Of a stretch of DNA of 50,842 nt, positions 8,513 through 16,962 are shown piece by piece. The notes beneath the pieces were generated by a model. The model worked only from the letters and a program-made list of their open reading frames with translations, ran no database searches and had not been told where the DNA came from. Positions within the stretch are counted from its first letter, which is position 1. Each line of letters starts with the position of its first letter. The translations under genes and the position numbers were made by a program. The stretch lies in contig JADLGE010000099.1 of the NCBI GenBank assembly GCA_020849475.1, positions 1 through 50,842 on the forward strand, in the 5' to 3' direction. The DNA comes from Gammaproteobacteria bacterium (GTDB lineage: Bacteria > Pseudomonadota > Gammaproteobacteria > Ga0077536).

Positions 8513-8720
8513 TGTTTTCTTCAAAACACTGCTGGTGCTGATGCTGCTTGCGATCACGCCGCTGCAGGCGGCCGCGCCGGCCGACGACACCGCCGTCGCC
8601 GCGCCGCGCGATGCCGGTAATCAACCGGAGTACCAGGCCTTCAAGCTGTCCGAGGATGCGCTGCATCCGAGCAAAGAGATCTCCGATGAACAGGCCGTCC
8701 CCTTCCCCGACGATTTTTGA
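8502..8720 (+). CDS. Small exported protein of the vWA-PEGA operon
   Basis: A 72-residue product with a clear Sec signal peptide (VFFKTLLVLMLLAITPLQA, cleavage near residue 24) and a mature part of about 48 acidic residues rich in Pro and Asp (KLSEDALHPSKEISDEQAVP). It has no cysteine in the mature part and no membrane segment. The ATG overlaps the end of the PEGA/FGE gene by 11 bases, and the next gene begins 15 bases after its stop, so it is part of the operon. No family recognised. Small size makes the call less certain, but the signal peptide and tight packing support a real gene. Confidence 0.6.
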   Translation: MLSNVFFKTLLVLMLLAITPLQAAAPADDTAVAAPRDAGNQPEYQAFKLSEDALHPSKEISDEQAVPFPDDF

Positions 8721-8735
8721 TAGCCGAACAAGCGC

Positions 8736-10031
8736 ATGAGTCTCAACGTCATTGATTTGAACGACACCGGCCTGCGCGTGACGCGTGACGGCGTGGTGGT
8801 ATGTGTGAGCCCGGGCGTGGCGCTGGTCGATGCGCACGGCGTGGTGTGCGGCGACGCCGCGCTGCGCCGCGCGCAAGTGCAGCCACGGGATGTCTACCAG
8901 CATTTCTGGCGCCAGTTGAACGAAACGCCCTTGCCCGATGCGCGCCGCCATTGTCGTCATCATGCCGATCTCGCCTATCACCATCTCGCCAGCGTGCTCG
9001 ACGCGGCGGGCCGTCCGGCTGAAGCGGTGCTGGTGGTGCCCAGTCACTACCAGGACGCTGAACTCGCCCTGCTGCTCGGCATCGCCGCCGCCTTGAAGCT
9101 CAAGGTCGCGGCCCTCCTCGACAGCGCCGTCGCGGCGGTGGCGGGCTGCGCGCCGCCCGGGCAATACGTGATGGTCGAGATGCATCGCCACCATGTCAGC
9201 ATGAGCACCATCAAGGTCGATGCCGAAGTCACGCGCCTGCGTGTCGACGACATCCCCCAGGCCGGGCTCGCGCGCCTCGAAGCGGCGGCGGTCGACCTGG
9301 TGGCGGCGGCGCTGCTCGGCCAGGCGCGTTTCGATGCCTTGCATGAAGCCACCAGCGCGCAACTCTTGCACGACCACTTGCCGGGCTGGCTGGCGCAGGC
9401 CGCGCAGCGCAACGAGCTGGCCGTCGCGCTCGAATATCACGGCAAGCATTTCCGCGCCGATATCGCGGCGCGCGATTTCGTGCATGTCACGAGCATGGTG
9501 CTGGCAACCGTCTGTGAACGCCTGGGCAGCGATGCCGAGGTGCTGGTCGGCGCGTCGCTCGCCGGACTGCCGGGCGCGCTCGACTTATTGGCGCCGGCCC
9601 GCGCACTGCCAGCCGACGCCTGTTACCGCGCGGTGGCGGAACACCGCCTGGCGCTCGGCGCCGGCAAGGACGGCGTGGCCTATGTCACGCAGCTGCCGAC
9701 GACCCGCGCGCCATTGTTCGAACATCACACCGCCGCCACGCCGCGCAGCGCGCCGCAACGCGCGCCGAGCCATGTGCTGGCCGGCCATACCGCCCATCCG
9801 CTGAGCACCACGCCGCTGTATCTGCATGCCGACGGGCGCGTGGCCAGCGCCGCGCACGGCGCAAGCTGCGCGATAAGCGTGCAAGACGAACGGGCGCTGC
9901 TGCATGTGAACGGCGTCGAGACGCGCATCAACGGCGTGCCAGCGGTGAGCACCAGCCTGCTGCGCGCTGGCGATCACATCACGCTGGCGGCCGGACGCGC
10001 GCTGTTCGTGCCGATACTCGTCATCGCCTGA
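8736..10031 (+). CDS. Actin/Hsp70-like protein with degenerate ATPase motifs and a C-terminal beta domain
   Basis: A 431-residue soluble protein without signal peptide. The order of segments recalls the actin/Hsp70 fold: a phosphate-1-like start (NVIDLNDTGLRVTRDG), an Hsp70-like strand-helix segment (EAVLVVPSHYQDAELALLLG), a connect-1-like helix (LLDSAVAAVAG), and an adenosine-like loop near residue 270 (EVLVGASLAGLPGALDLL). The phosphate-2 position reads YVMVEMHRHHVSMSTIK and lacks the usual Asp-x-Gly, so it may not hydrolyse ATP. The last 80 residues (ISVQDERALLHVNGVETRIN ... LLRAGDHITL) look like a small FHA-like beta domain. Probably the cytoplasmic partner of the membrane proteins in this operon. 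The fold call is tentative. Confidence 0.55.
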   Translation: MSLNVIDLNDTGLRVTRDGVVVCVSPGVALVDAHGVVCGDAALRRAQVQPRDVYQHFWRQLNETPLPDARRHCRHHADLAYHHLASVLDAAGRPAEAVLVVPSHYQDAELALLLGIAAALKLKVAALLDSAVAAVAGCAPPGQYVMVEMHRHHVSMSTIKVDAEVTRLRVDDIPQAGLARLEAAAVDLVAAALLGQARFDALHEATSAQLLHDHLPGWLAQAAQRNELAVALEYHGKHFRADIAARDFVHVTSMVLATVCERLGSDAEVLVGASLAGLPGALDLLAPARALPADACYRAVAEHRLALGAGKDGVAYVTQLPTTRAPLFEHHTAATPRSAPQRAPSHVLAGHTAHPLSTTPLYLHADGRVASAAHGASCAISVQDERALLHVNGVETRINGVPAVSTSLLRAGDHITLAAGRALFVPILVIA

Positions 10032-10047
10032 AACCTGGCCCCACACC

Positions 10048-11127
10048 GTGCTGGTCAAACGCCGCGAGTTTTCCATCTTCACGCTGTCGTTTCTCGACAT
10101 CATGTCGTGCGGCTTCGGCGCCGTGGTGCTGTTGTTCATGATCTCCAAGCACGCCGCCACGCAGCTCATCGAAACGCCGACCTACGACTACGGCGCCGAG
10201 GTCAGCGTGCTCGAGCAGCAGCTCGCCGCCAAGCAGGATGAAATCGCCGCACTGCGGGCCAAGGTCGCCGCACGTGGCGGTGAACTCGCGGCGGCGGCGG
10301 ATGCCGCCGCCGCCGCGCGTGAAGCGCTGGCCGAAGAGCAGCGTCGCCAGGCGCCGCCCAAGCCCGGCAGCGTCATCGACATCGAAGCACTGCGCCAGGC
10401 GGTCAAGAAGCTCGAGGCCGACAAGCGCTCGCTGCTGTCGCAGCCCTTCGAGAAATCGCGCTACCTGCGCAGCATCGTCGGCGAGGGCAATCGCGAATAC
10501 CTGACCGGCGTGCAGCTCGGCGGCAAACGCATTCTCATCCTGCTCGACACGTCGACCAGCATGCTGGTCGAGAAGCCGGTGGAAGCTTTGCGCCTGCGCA
10601 ACATGGACGAAGCGCGGCAACGGCAATCGAAGAAATGGCAACAGGCGCTGCGCATCGTCGACTGGATAGCCGCGCACTTTCCGCAGCAGTCGAGCTTTCA
10701 GATAGTCGGCTTTGATGGCCAGGCGCATTTCGCGCTGCCGGGCACCGACGGCCAGTGGTTGCCGGTCAAGGACAGCGCGCGCCTCGACGCGGCGATGGAA
10801 GCGATGAAGCAACGTGTGCCCAAGGGCGGCAACAGCCTCGAGCGCGCACTCATGGTCATCGGCGAAATGAATCCGCCGCCGGACAACGTCTATCTCATCA
10901 CCGACGGCATGCCGACGCTCGGCCTCGAAGCGGCGCAGAACCGCAACGTCAGCGGCCTCGAAAGAAACCGTCTGTTCGAACGCGCCATGCAACGCTTATC
11001 GCCCAATATCGCCATCAACACCATCCTCTTGCCGCTCGAAGGCGATCCGGTGGCGGCCTCGGCCTATTGGCAATTGGCGCGCATGACGCAGGGCGCGTTC
11101 CTGGCGCCGGCGGACGACTGGCCATGA
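10048..11127 (+). CDS. Membrane-anchored vWA protein, first paralogue
   Basis: A 359-residue protein: one N-terminal membrane helix with a buried acidic residue (FLDIMSCGFGAVVLLFMIS, Asp17, Cys21), a coiled coil at residues about 50-135, then a von Willebrand A domain from about 155 to the end. The metal-binding MIDAS motif is intact as DTSTS at Asp167, with LITDGMPT further on. The start is a GTG at 10048, 16 bases after the preceding stop. The vWA domain should face the periplasm and bind a protein ligand through a metal ion. It ends overlapping its paralogue as ATGA. Confidence 0.85.
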   Translation: MLVKRREFSIFTLSFLDIMSCGFGAVVLLFMISKHAATQLIETPTYDYGAEVSVLEQQLAAKQDEIAALRAKVAARGGELAAAADAAAAAREALAEEQRRQAPPKPGSVIDIEALRQAVKKLEADKRSLLSQPFEKSRYLRSIVGEGNREYLTGVQLGGKRILILLDTSTSMLVEKPVEALRLRNMDEARQRQSKKWQQALRIVDWIAAHFPQQSSFQIVGFDGQAHFALPGTDGQWLPVKDSARLDAAMEAMKQRVPKGGNSLERALMVIGEMNPPPDNVYLITDGMPTLGLEAAQNRNVSGLERNRLFERAMQRLSPNIAINTILLPLEGDPVAASAYWQLARMTQGAFLAPADDWP

Positions 11128-12116
11128 AGCTGCAACGTCGCGCCGAGGAATCCATCAGCATCGCCTTTCTCGATGTCATCACCTGCGGCATCGGCGCGAT
11201 CATCCTGCTGCTCATGATCTCCAAGCCGCCGCCGGCAGTCGCGCCCGCGCCGGTCGACGACCCACGCGTGGCCGAGATCGCGCGCCTGCAGCGAACCTTG
11301 TTCAGCCTCGAAGATGAACAGCAGAAAGTCAGCGACGAACTCGCCGCCAGCACGCCACGCCTGACGGCCCTTAAAGACGAGACCCAGCGCCTGCGCGATG
11401 CGCTCCTCGCCAGCCAGTTTCGCGCCCGCGGCGCCGCGCAGGCGGCGGCGCGCGACGCCGAAGAGCTCGGCAAGCTCAAGATTGCGCAACAGACCTTGAG
11501 CGAAGAAATGCGACGCCTGCGCGCCGAGCGTCAGCAGCGCGTGAAAGCGGCGCTGGTCGGCGGCATCCCGATAGACAGCGAATACGTCATCTTCATCATC
11601 GACACTTCGGCCAGCATGGGTGAACACGTCACCGAGGCGCTGAAGCGCCAGATGCGTGAAATCCTGACCGTCTATCCGCGCTTGAAAGGCTTGCAGATTC
11701 TGAGCGACGGCGGCGATTACCTGGTGCCGGGCAGCGCACGCGGCTGGTTGCAGGACAGCCCGAACCTGCGCGAGGAATTGATCGAAACCATTCCGGCGTG
11801 GCGCGCCAATTCACCGAGCAATCCACAGAACGGCATCTATACCGCGATACGCGACTACTACAGCAGTGATCGCAAAATCAGTCTGTACATTCTGGGCGAC
11901 GAATTCGCCAACGGCTCGATCGACGAAGTGGTGAAATACGTCGACAGCATCAATCCGCGCGATGCGCAGGGCAATCCGCGCATCCGCATCCACGGCATCG
12001 GCTTCCCTACCCGCACCGGCCAGTTCAAGGATGCCGGCGCGCACTTCGCGGCCTTCATGCGCCGCCTCACCCACCGCAATGGCGGCACCTTCATCGGCCT
12101 CAACGCCTATCGTTAG
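11124..12116 (+). CDS. Membrane-anchored vWA protein, second paralogue
   Basis: A 330-residue paralogue of the preceding gene. The N-terminal helix (FLDVITCGIGAIILLLMIS) puts Asp17, Cys21 and Gly22 at identical residue numbers. A coiled coil covers about 50-140 and a vWA domain runs from about 150 with MIDAS DTSAS at Asp160. The ATG overlaps the upstream stop, so the two proteins are probably made in similar amounts and may form a heteromer. The N-terminal Phe-Leu-Asp helix recalls TolR/ExbD/MotB stator helices, but no ExbB/MotA partner is encoded nearby. Last gene of the operon. Confidence 0.85.
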   Translation: MKLQRRAEESISIAFLDVITCGIGAIILLLMISKPPPAVAPAPVDDPRVAEIARLQRTLFSLEDEQQKVSDELAASTPRLTALKDETQRLRDALLASQFRARGAAQAAARDAEELGKLKIAQQTLSEEMRRLRAERQQRVKAALVGGIPIDSEYVIFIIDTSASMGEHVTEALKRQMREILTVYPRLKGLQILSDGGDYLVPGSARGWLQDSPNLREELIETIPAWRANSPSNPQNGIYTAIRDYYSSDRKISLYILGDEFANGSIDEVVKYVDSINPRDAQGNPRIRIHGIGFPTRTGQFKDAGAHFAAFMRRLTHRNGGTFIGLNAYR

Positions 12117-12132
12117 CCTACCGTTAATGGGG

Positions 12133-12163
12133 TTGACGTATTTCCCGCGGCTCTGGCAATAAT
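12133..12163 (+). promoter_or_regulatory. Probable sigma-70 promoter of the response regulator gene
   Basis: TTGACG at 12133-12138 matches the -35 consensus at 5 of 6. AATAAT at 12158-12163 matches the -10 at 5 of 6 but with a 19-base spacer; GCAATA at 12156 would give 17. It lies 17 bases past the vWA operon, so the regulator may be transcribed on its own as well as by read-through. The RNA leader would be about 70 bases. Confidence 0.45.
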
Positions 12164-12242
12164 GGCGACGGGACGTGATGAACACATCCGCCCATCCCGC
12201 ACAGCACGGGAACCCTGTCCACATGCAAAGGGAGTGCATGCA

Positions 12243-12917
12243 ATGCAGGAATACGCGCCGCTATCGCCGCCCTACCGCGTCTACGTGGTGGACGATCACA
12301 AACTCGTCACTGAGCTTCTTATTCATCGTCTGAGCGGCGACCCGGCCATACACGTGGTCGGCAGCGGCAACTGCGGCGCGGCCGCGCGACATTTCGTCGC
12401 CGAACAGCGCGTCGACATCGTGCTGCTCGACATGGAAATCGGCGAGGAGGACGGCATCGGTGTAGCGCGCGAACTGCTCGCCATCGACCCGCGCCTGCGC
12501 ATCATCGGCCTGTCGGCGTTCGCCGCCGGCCACTATCCGCTGACCCTGCTCGAAGCCGGCGGTCGCGGTTATCTCTCCAAACGCATCACCACCCGCGAGC
12601 TCGCCGACAACGTGCGCCGCGTGGCGCGTGGCGATCTGGCGATCGGCGCCGACGTCGCCTACCACCTCGCGACCGATGTGCGCGACAGCGGCCCGGTCAA
12701 CAAACTGCGGCAATTGACGGGGAAGGAAAACTCGGTGCTGTGCCTGCTGGCACGCGGCTGGGCAGTCGAGGAGATTGCCGAAGATCTCAACATGTCGCCC
12801 AAGACCGTGCAGACCCACCGCAACAACATGCGCAGAAAATTAAAACTGCGCAGCGATGTGGAGCTGTGCCTGCTGGCGTTGAAAGCCGGGTTCGTGCGGG
12901 TGCACGAGGCGAAGTAG
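12243..12917 (+). CDS. LuxR/FixJ-type response regulator
   Basis: A 224-residue two-domain regulator. The receiver domain (about 12-130) has the acidic pair Asp17/Asp18, phosphoacceptor Asp63 (VLLDMEI), Ser91 and Lys113 (YLSK). A LuxR-type helix-turn-helix occupies about 158-215 (LTGKENSVLCLLARG, MSPKTVQTHRNNMRRKL). An AGGGAG ribosome site precedes the ATG at 12243. No sensor kinase is encoded beside it, so it is an orphan. Its position right after the vWA-PEGA operon makes that operon a plausible target, by inference only. A degenerate palindromic repeat follows the stop. Confidence 0.9.
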   Translation: MQEYAPLSPPYRVYVVDDHKLVTELLIHRLSGDPAIHVVGSGNCGAAARHFVAEQRVDIVLLDMEIGEEDGIGVARELLAIDPRLRIIGLSAFAAGHYPLTLLEAGGRGYLSKRITTRELADNVRRVARGDLAIGADVAYHLATDVRDSGPVNKLRQLTGKENSVLCLLARGWAVEEIAEDLNMSPKTVQTHRNNMRRKLKLRSDVELCLLALKAGFVRVHEAK

Positions 12918-12996
12918 GGGCGCATTCATTCGCACATTGAGCGGCGGGCCATCGTGCCTCGCCGTGCAGGTGCGAATAAAAATGCGACGGCGAGGC
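12914..12996. repeat. Degenerate REP-like inverted pair
   Basis: Two imperfect palindromes, around 12914-12944 (GTAGGGGCGCATTCATTCGC) and 12964-12996 (GCAGGTGCGAATAAAAATGC), face each other between two convergent genes. They resemble the better-preserved elements at 36872-37025 and 45410-45492, including the GTAG head, but carry several mismatches. The element may serve as a two-way transcription end. Confidence 0.5.
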
Positions 12997-12997
12997 G

Positions 12998-13873
12998 TCA
13001 GCACTTGCGCGCCCGCGCAATGCCAAAACCATGCATCACGCTGAGATCATCATCGCGATCAGCGCAATAGCGCGCCTGCAAATCGACATCGCGCTGTACG
13101 TCCACGAGCTCATAGCCGACCGCTGACAGCAGACGTTCCAAATCTTCCGGCGTGTGGTAGCTGACGTAACGCTCACCCATGCGTGCGGTGACGGCGCGGG
13201 TCAGGGACAGCACATGGCCGCGCCCCTGCTGCAAGGCGAAACCCGGCAGCAGAAAATCGAACACCAGTTCACTGCCGGGCGCGCTCAGTTCGCCGATGTG
13301 GCGCAGCGTATCGGCAATGGCGCTGCTGGAGAGGTAGTAGATCACGCCCTGCCACGCGAAGAAGCTCGGCGCGTCGGCATTGAAGCTGGAGCGCGCGAGA
13401 CCATCGTGCAAGTTCTCCCGTTCGAAATCGATGGGCACCGCTTCGAAGTCGGCGAGTGGCAGCGTGGCGCCGCTGCGCGCCATGCGCGCGAGCTTGACCG
13501 CCTGGGTGGCGGGGTGATCAACCTCGACGATGTTCACGCCTTCGAGCCATGCCGGACGACGCAGCGCGATGGAATCGAAACCGGCGCCAAGCAATACGTA
13601 CTGGCGACCGCCGCGCGCGACATAGGCTTGCAAGTCATCGACCGTCATCTGATCGCGCACCAGTATCCAGCCATGCACCGGCCGCAGCGCGCCGAGCAGG
13701 CCACGCACTATCGGCCAGTACAGCAGTGGCGTGCTGGCCACCGCCCGCCACAGCGGGCTGGTGAGTTGCGCGGCATAGGGGTCGGCGAATACCAGCGGCG
13801 TGTCGTAGCGCAGGTGACAGGCGCGGATGGCGGCTGTCGCTTCGGCGGTGCGGCTGTGATTACGGTCGAGCAT
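12998..13873 (-). CDS. Class I SAM-dependent methyltransferase of the leucine-carboxyl-methyltransferase type
   Basis: A 291-residue protein of the group of bacterial methyltransferases related to leucine carboxyl methyltransferases and TIGR00027 proteins. Visible marks are HSRTAEATAAIRACHLRYDT and FADPYAAQL near the N-terminus, the SAM-binding loop QYVLLGAGFDSIALRR, and VEVDHPATQAVK, where the acidic residue should bind the ribose. Length is typical. Substrates of these bacterial proteins are mostly unknown. It stands alone: convergent with the response regulator and divergent from ada, 184 bases apart. Confidence 0.85.
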   Translation of the reverse strand: MLDRNHSRTAEATAAIRACHLRYDTPLVFADPYAAQLTSPLWRAVASTPLLYWPIVRGLLGALRPVHGWILVRDQMTVDDLQAYVARGGRQYVLLGAGFDSIALRRPAWLEGVNIVEVDHPATQAVKLARMARSGATLPLADFEAVPIDFERENLHDGLARSSFNADAPSFFAWQGVIYYLSSSAIADTLRHIGELSAPGSELVFDFLLPGFALQQGRGHVLSLTRAVTARMGERYVSYHTPEDLERLLSAVGYELVDVQRDVDLQARYCADRDDDLSVMHGFGIARARKC

Positions 13874-13954
13874 GACACCGGTATTCTAGCCATAATCCCG
13901 AGGGCCCAAGACAGGCCGTCACCCGATCAGGCGAGCGCCGCGCTGGCGTTGTCG

Positions 13955-13969
13955 AATTCGAGCGCAAGA
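13955..13969 (+). promoter_or_regulatory. Ada box upstream of ada
   Basis: AATTCGAGCGCAAGA fits the AAT-N6-GCAA core bound by methylated Ada in Escherichia coli and, by memory of that operator, differs at only two positions. It lies 88 bases before the ada start, a suitable place for activation of the ada operon. Autoregulation as in E. coli follows by inference. Confidence 0.6.
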
Positions 13970-14057
13970 CCCGGAGTGCCGGCGCCGGCACCGGCCGCCA
14001 CAATCGCCCTCAAGCCGACCCGTCACCTTCGCGGGCCGCCACCAGGAGCAAGCAATC

Positions 14058-15138
<1,081 letters not shown>

Positions 15139-15149
<11 letters not shown>

Positions 15150-15840
15150 CGTCGCAACAATAAATTGGCAGGGCGTTGCGGACGATCTCGACGCGCGCGG
15201 CGCGGCCGTGCTGCCGGCGCTGTTCAGCGCCGCGCAGTGCGCCGAGTTCAGTGCGCGCTACGACGACAGCGCGCTGTTTCGCAGTCGCGTGGTGATGGCG
15301 CGCCACGGCTATGGACGCGGTGAGTACCAGTATTTCCGCTATCCGCTGCCGCCGGCACTGCGCGAACTGCGTGCCGCGCTCTACGCGCCGCTGGCGCCCA
15401 TTGCCAATCGCTGGTACGAGCGCATGAATCTCGCGCCGCGTTTTCCTCCGCATCACGCAGACTTCATCACGCGCTGTCACGCCGCCGGCCAGTTGCGCCC
15501 CACGCCGCTGCTGCTGCGCTATGGCGCGGGCGACTACAACCACCTGCACCAGGATTTATACGGCGAGCATTTCTTTCCCCTGCAGGTGGCAGTGCTGCTG
15601 TCGGCGCCGGGCAGGGATTTCGAGGGCGGTGAATTCGTGTTGACCGAGCAACGCCCGCGTCAGCAGTCACGCGTGGAAGTGATTGACTTGAAACAGGGCG
15701 ACGCGGTGGTGTTCGCTGTCAATCAACGTCCGCAGAACGGCACGCGCGGTGACTATCGCGTGACCATGCGCCACGGTGTCAGCCGTTTGCGCGAGGGTCG
15801 ACGCCATACCTTGGGCATCATTTTTCACGACGCGCTGTGA
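15139..15840 (+). CDS. 2OG-Fe(II) oxygenase, DUF2086-type, linked to alkylation repair
   Basis: A 233-residue oxygenase resembling the Pfam family named for oxidative demethylation of damaged DNA (PF09859). The iron ligands are visible as His137 and Asp139 (NHLHQDLYGEH) and a distal His, most likely His212 in MRHGVSRLREG. An Arg in the following RRHTLGIIFHDA would bind 2-oxoglutarate. The start is a GTG at 15139, inside the end of ada and preceded by GCGAGG, so it is translationally coupled to ada. Co-expression with Ada supports a role in removing alkyl lesions. Not AlkB itself by sequence; activity is inferred. Confidence 0.8.
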
Positions 15841-15841
15841 T

Positions 15842-15875
15842 GCGAGCTTGCGCCGCCATGGCAACGCAAGCTCGC
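15842..15875. terminator. Perfect 11-bp stem-loop between convergent genes
   Basis: GCGAGCTTGCG (15842-15852) and CGCAAGCTCGC (15865-15875) form a perfect 11-bp stem with a 12-base loop. It sits between the convergent stops at 15840 and 15893 and probably ends transcription in both directions, although no run of T follows on either side. Confidence 0.55.
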
Positions 15876-15892
15876 CGTGTCGAGAGTCGCCC

Positions 15893-16870
15893 TCAGCAGA
15901 ACGCCGGCATGATTTCGTCAACCAGCAACTGCTGACTGTCGGCGGTGGCCGGAAACACGATGTAGTAAGTCACGCCGGTCGCCTGGATGCGCTCTGCGAG
16001 TTCGCGCTTGACCTCCTCCGGCGTGCCGAGCAGCGCGACCGGCGCCTTCTGCGCCGCTTCGTAAGTCGGGAAACCGAGATGGGAAGCGAGCTGTCGCAAG
16101 GTCGCATCGTTCTTGTCGCGCGACAGGCCCAGCATCACCAGACCACCGAGTTCGATGGACGACGGATCGCGCCCGGCCTCGCGCATGAAGCCGTGCAGCA
16201 TGCCGATGCGGCGCTTCAGATCCGCCATGTCGAAACGCAGCGTGGCGGCCGGATCGTTGACGAAATCCTTGCCGTTGCCGGTCGGCGGAATGAGATTGAT
16301 GATCGACGCTTCACGCGCCGCGATGCGCAACAGGCCAGTGCCCGAACCGCCGAGCATGATCTGCGGATAGGGCTTGGACAGCGGCCGTGGATTGGCGAAC
16401 AGGTCTTTGATCTCGAAATGATTGCCGCGATAGTTGGGCACGTCCTGCGTCCACATCGCCTTCAGCACCTGGATGGTTTCATCGAGCTGCGCGAGACGCT
16501 CTTTGATGGGCGGGAAGGCGTAACCCGCGGCCAGATATTCCTTGTCCTGCCAGCCAGCGCCGAGGCCCATGATGAAACGACCGCGGCTGACGTGATCGAG
16601 CGTCGCCGCAATCTTGGCCAGCAACGGCGGCGTGCGAAAAGAAGCCGCCGCCACCGCCGGCGCGAGACGAATCTTCGAGGTCACGGCCGCGATGGCGGTC
16701 AGAATAGTGAAGCATTCGTTCTGCGGCGTCTGGGGCGTGCCCAGCGGTGAGAAGAAATGATCGTTGGTCGACACCGAATACAGCCCGTCGCGTTCGGCGC
16801 GCAGCGCGGCCGCCATCGCTTCGTTGACGTCGCCGGTCGGCAGAAATACACCAAATCGAACTGGATACAC
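15893..16870 (-). CDS. Luciferase-like (LLM class) flavin/F420-dependent oxidoreductase
   Basis: A TIM-barrel oxidoreductase of 325 residues. It begins VRFGVFLPTGD and carries the hallmark segments STNDHFFSPLGTPQ, ILTAIAAVTSKIRLAPAV, DHVSRGRFIMGLGAGWQDKEY and KPYPQIMLGGSGTGLLRIAA. These enzymes use FMN or F420; which one cannot be told here. A GTG start at 16870 is chosen because AAAGGGG lies 6 bases upstream (16877-16883); a longer frame starts at 16933 but lacks such a site. The substrate is unknown. It follows phoD on the same strand after 92 bases. Confidence 0.85.
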   Translation of the reverse strand: MYPVRFGVFLPTGDVNEAMAAALRAERDGLYSVSTNDHFFSPLGTPQTPQNECFTILTAIAAVTSKIRLAPAVAAASFRTPPLLAKIAATLDHVSRGRFIMGLGAGWQDKEYLAAGYAFPPIKERLAQLDETIQVLKAMWTQDVPNYRGNHFEIKDLFANPRPLSKPYPQIMLGGSGTGLLRIAAREASIINLIPPTGNGKDFVNDPAATLRFDMADLKRRIGMLHGFMREAGRDPSSIELGGLVMLGLSRDKNDATLRQLASHLGFPTYEAAQKAPVALLGTPEEVKRELAERIQATGVTYYIVFPATADSQQLLVDEIMPAFC

Positions 16871-16962
16871 GCTAATCCCCTTTATGTGTCGATGACATCG
16901 ATGCTCAATGCGTCCGCGGCCATTGTGCCGCACCGCGTGGAGTCGCGCACGGTAAGCGCCTG

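Noticed and set aside
10048..12116. Zorya-like anti-phage system because of the stator-like helices
   Set aside because: No ZorA/MotA channel, no helicase or nuclease, and vWA domains are not part of ZorB.
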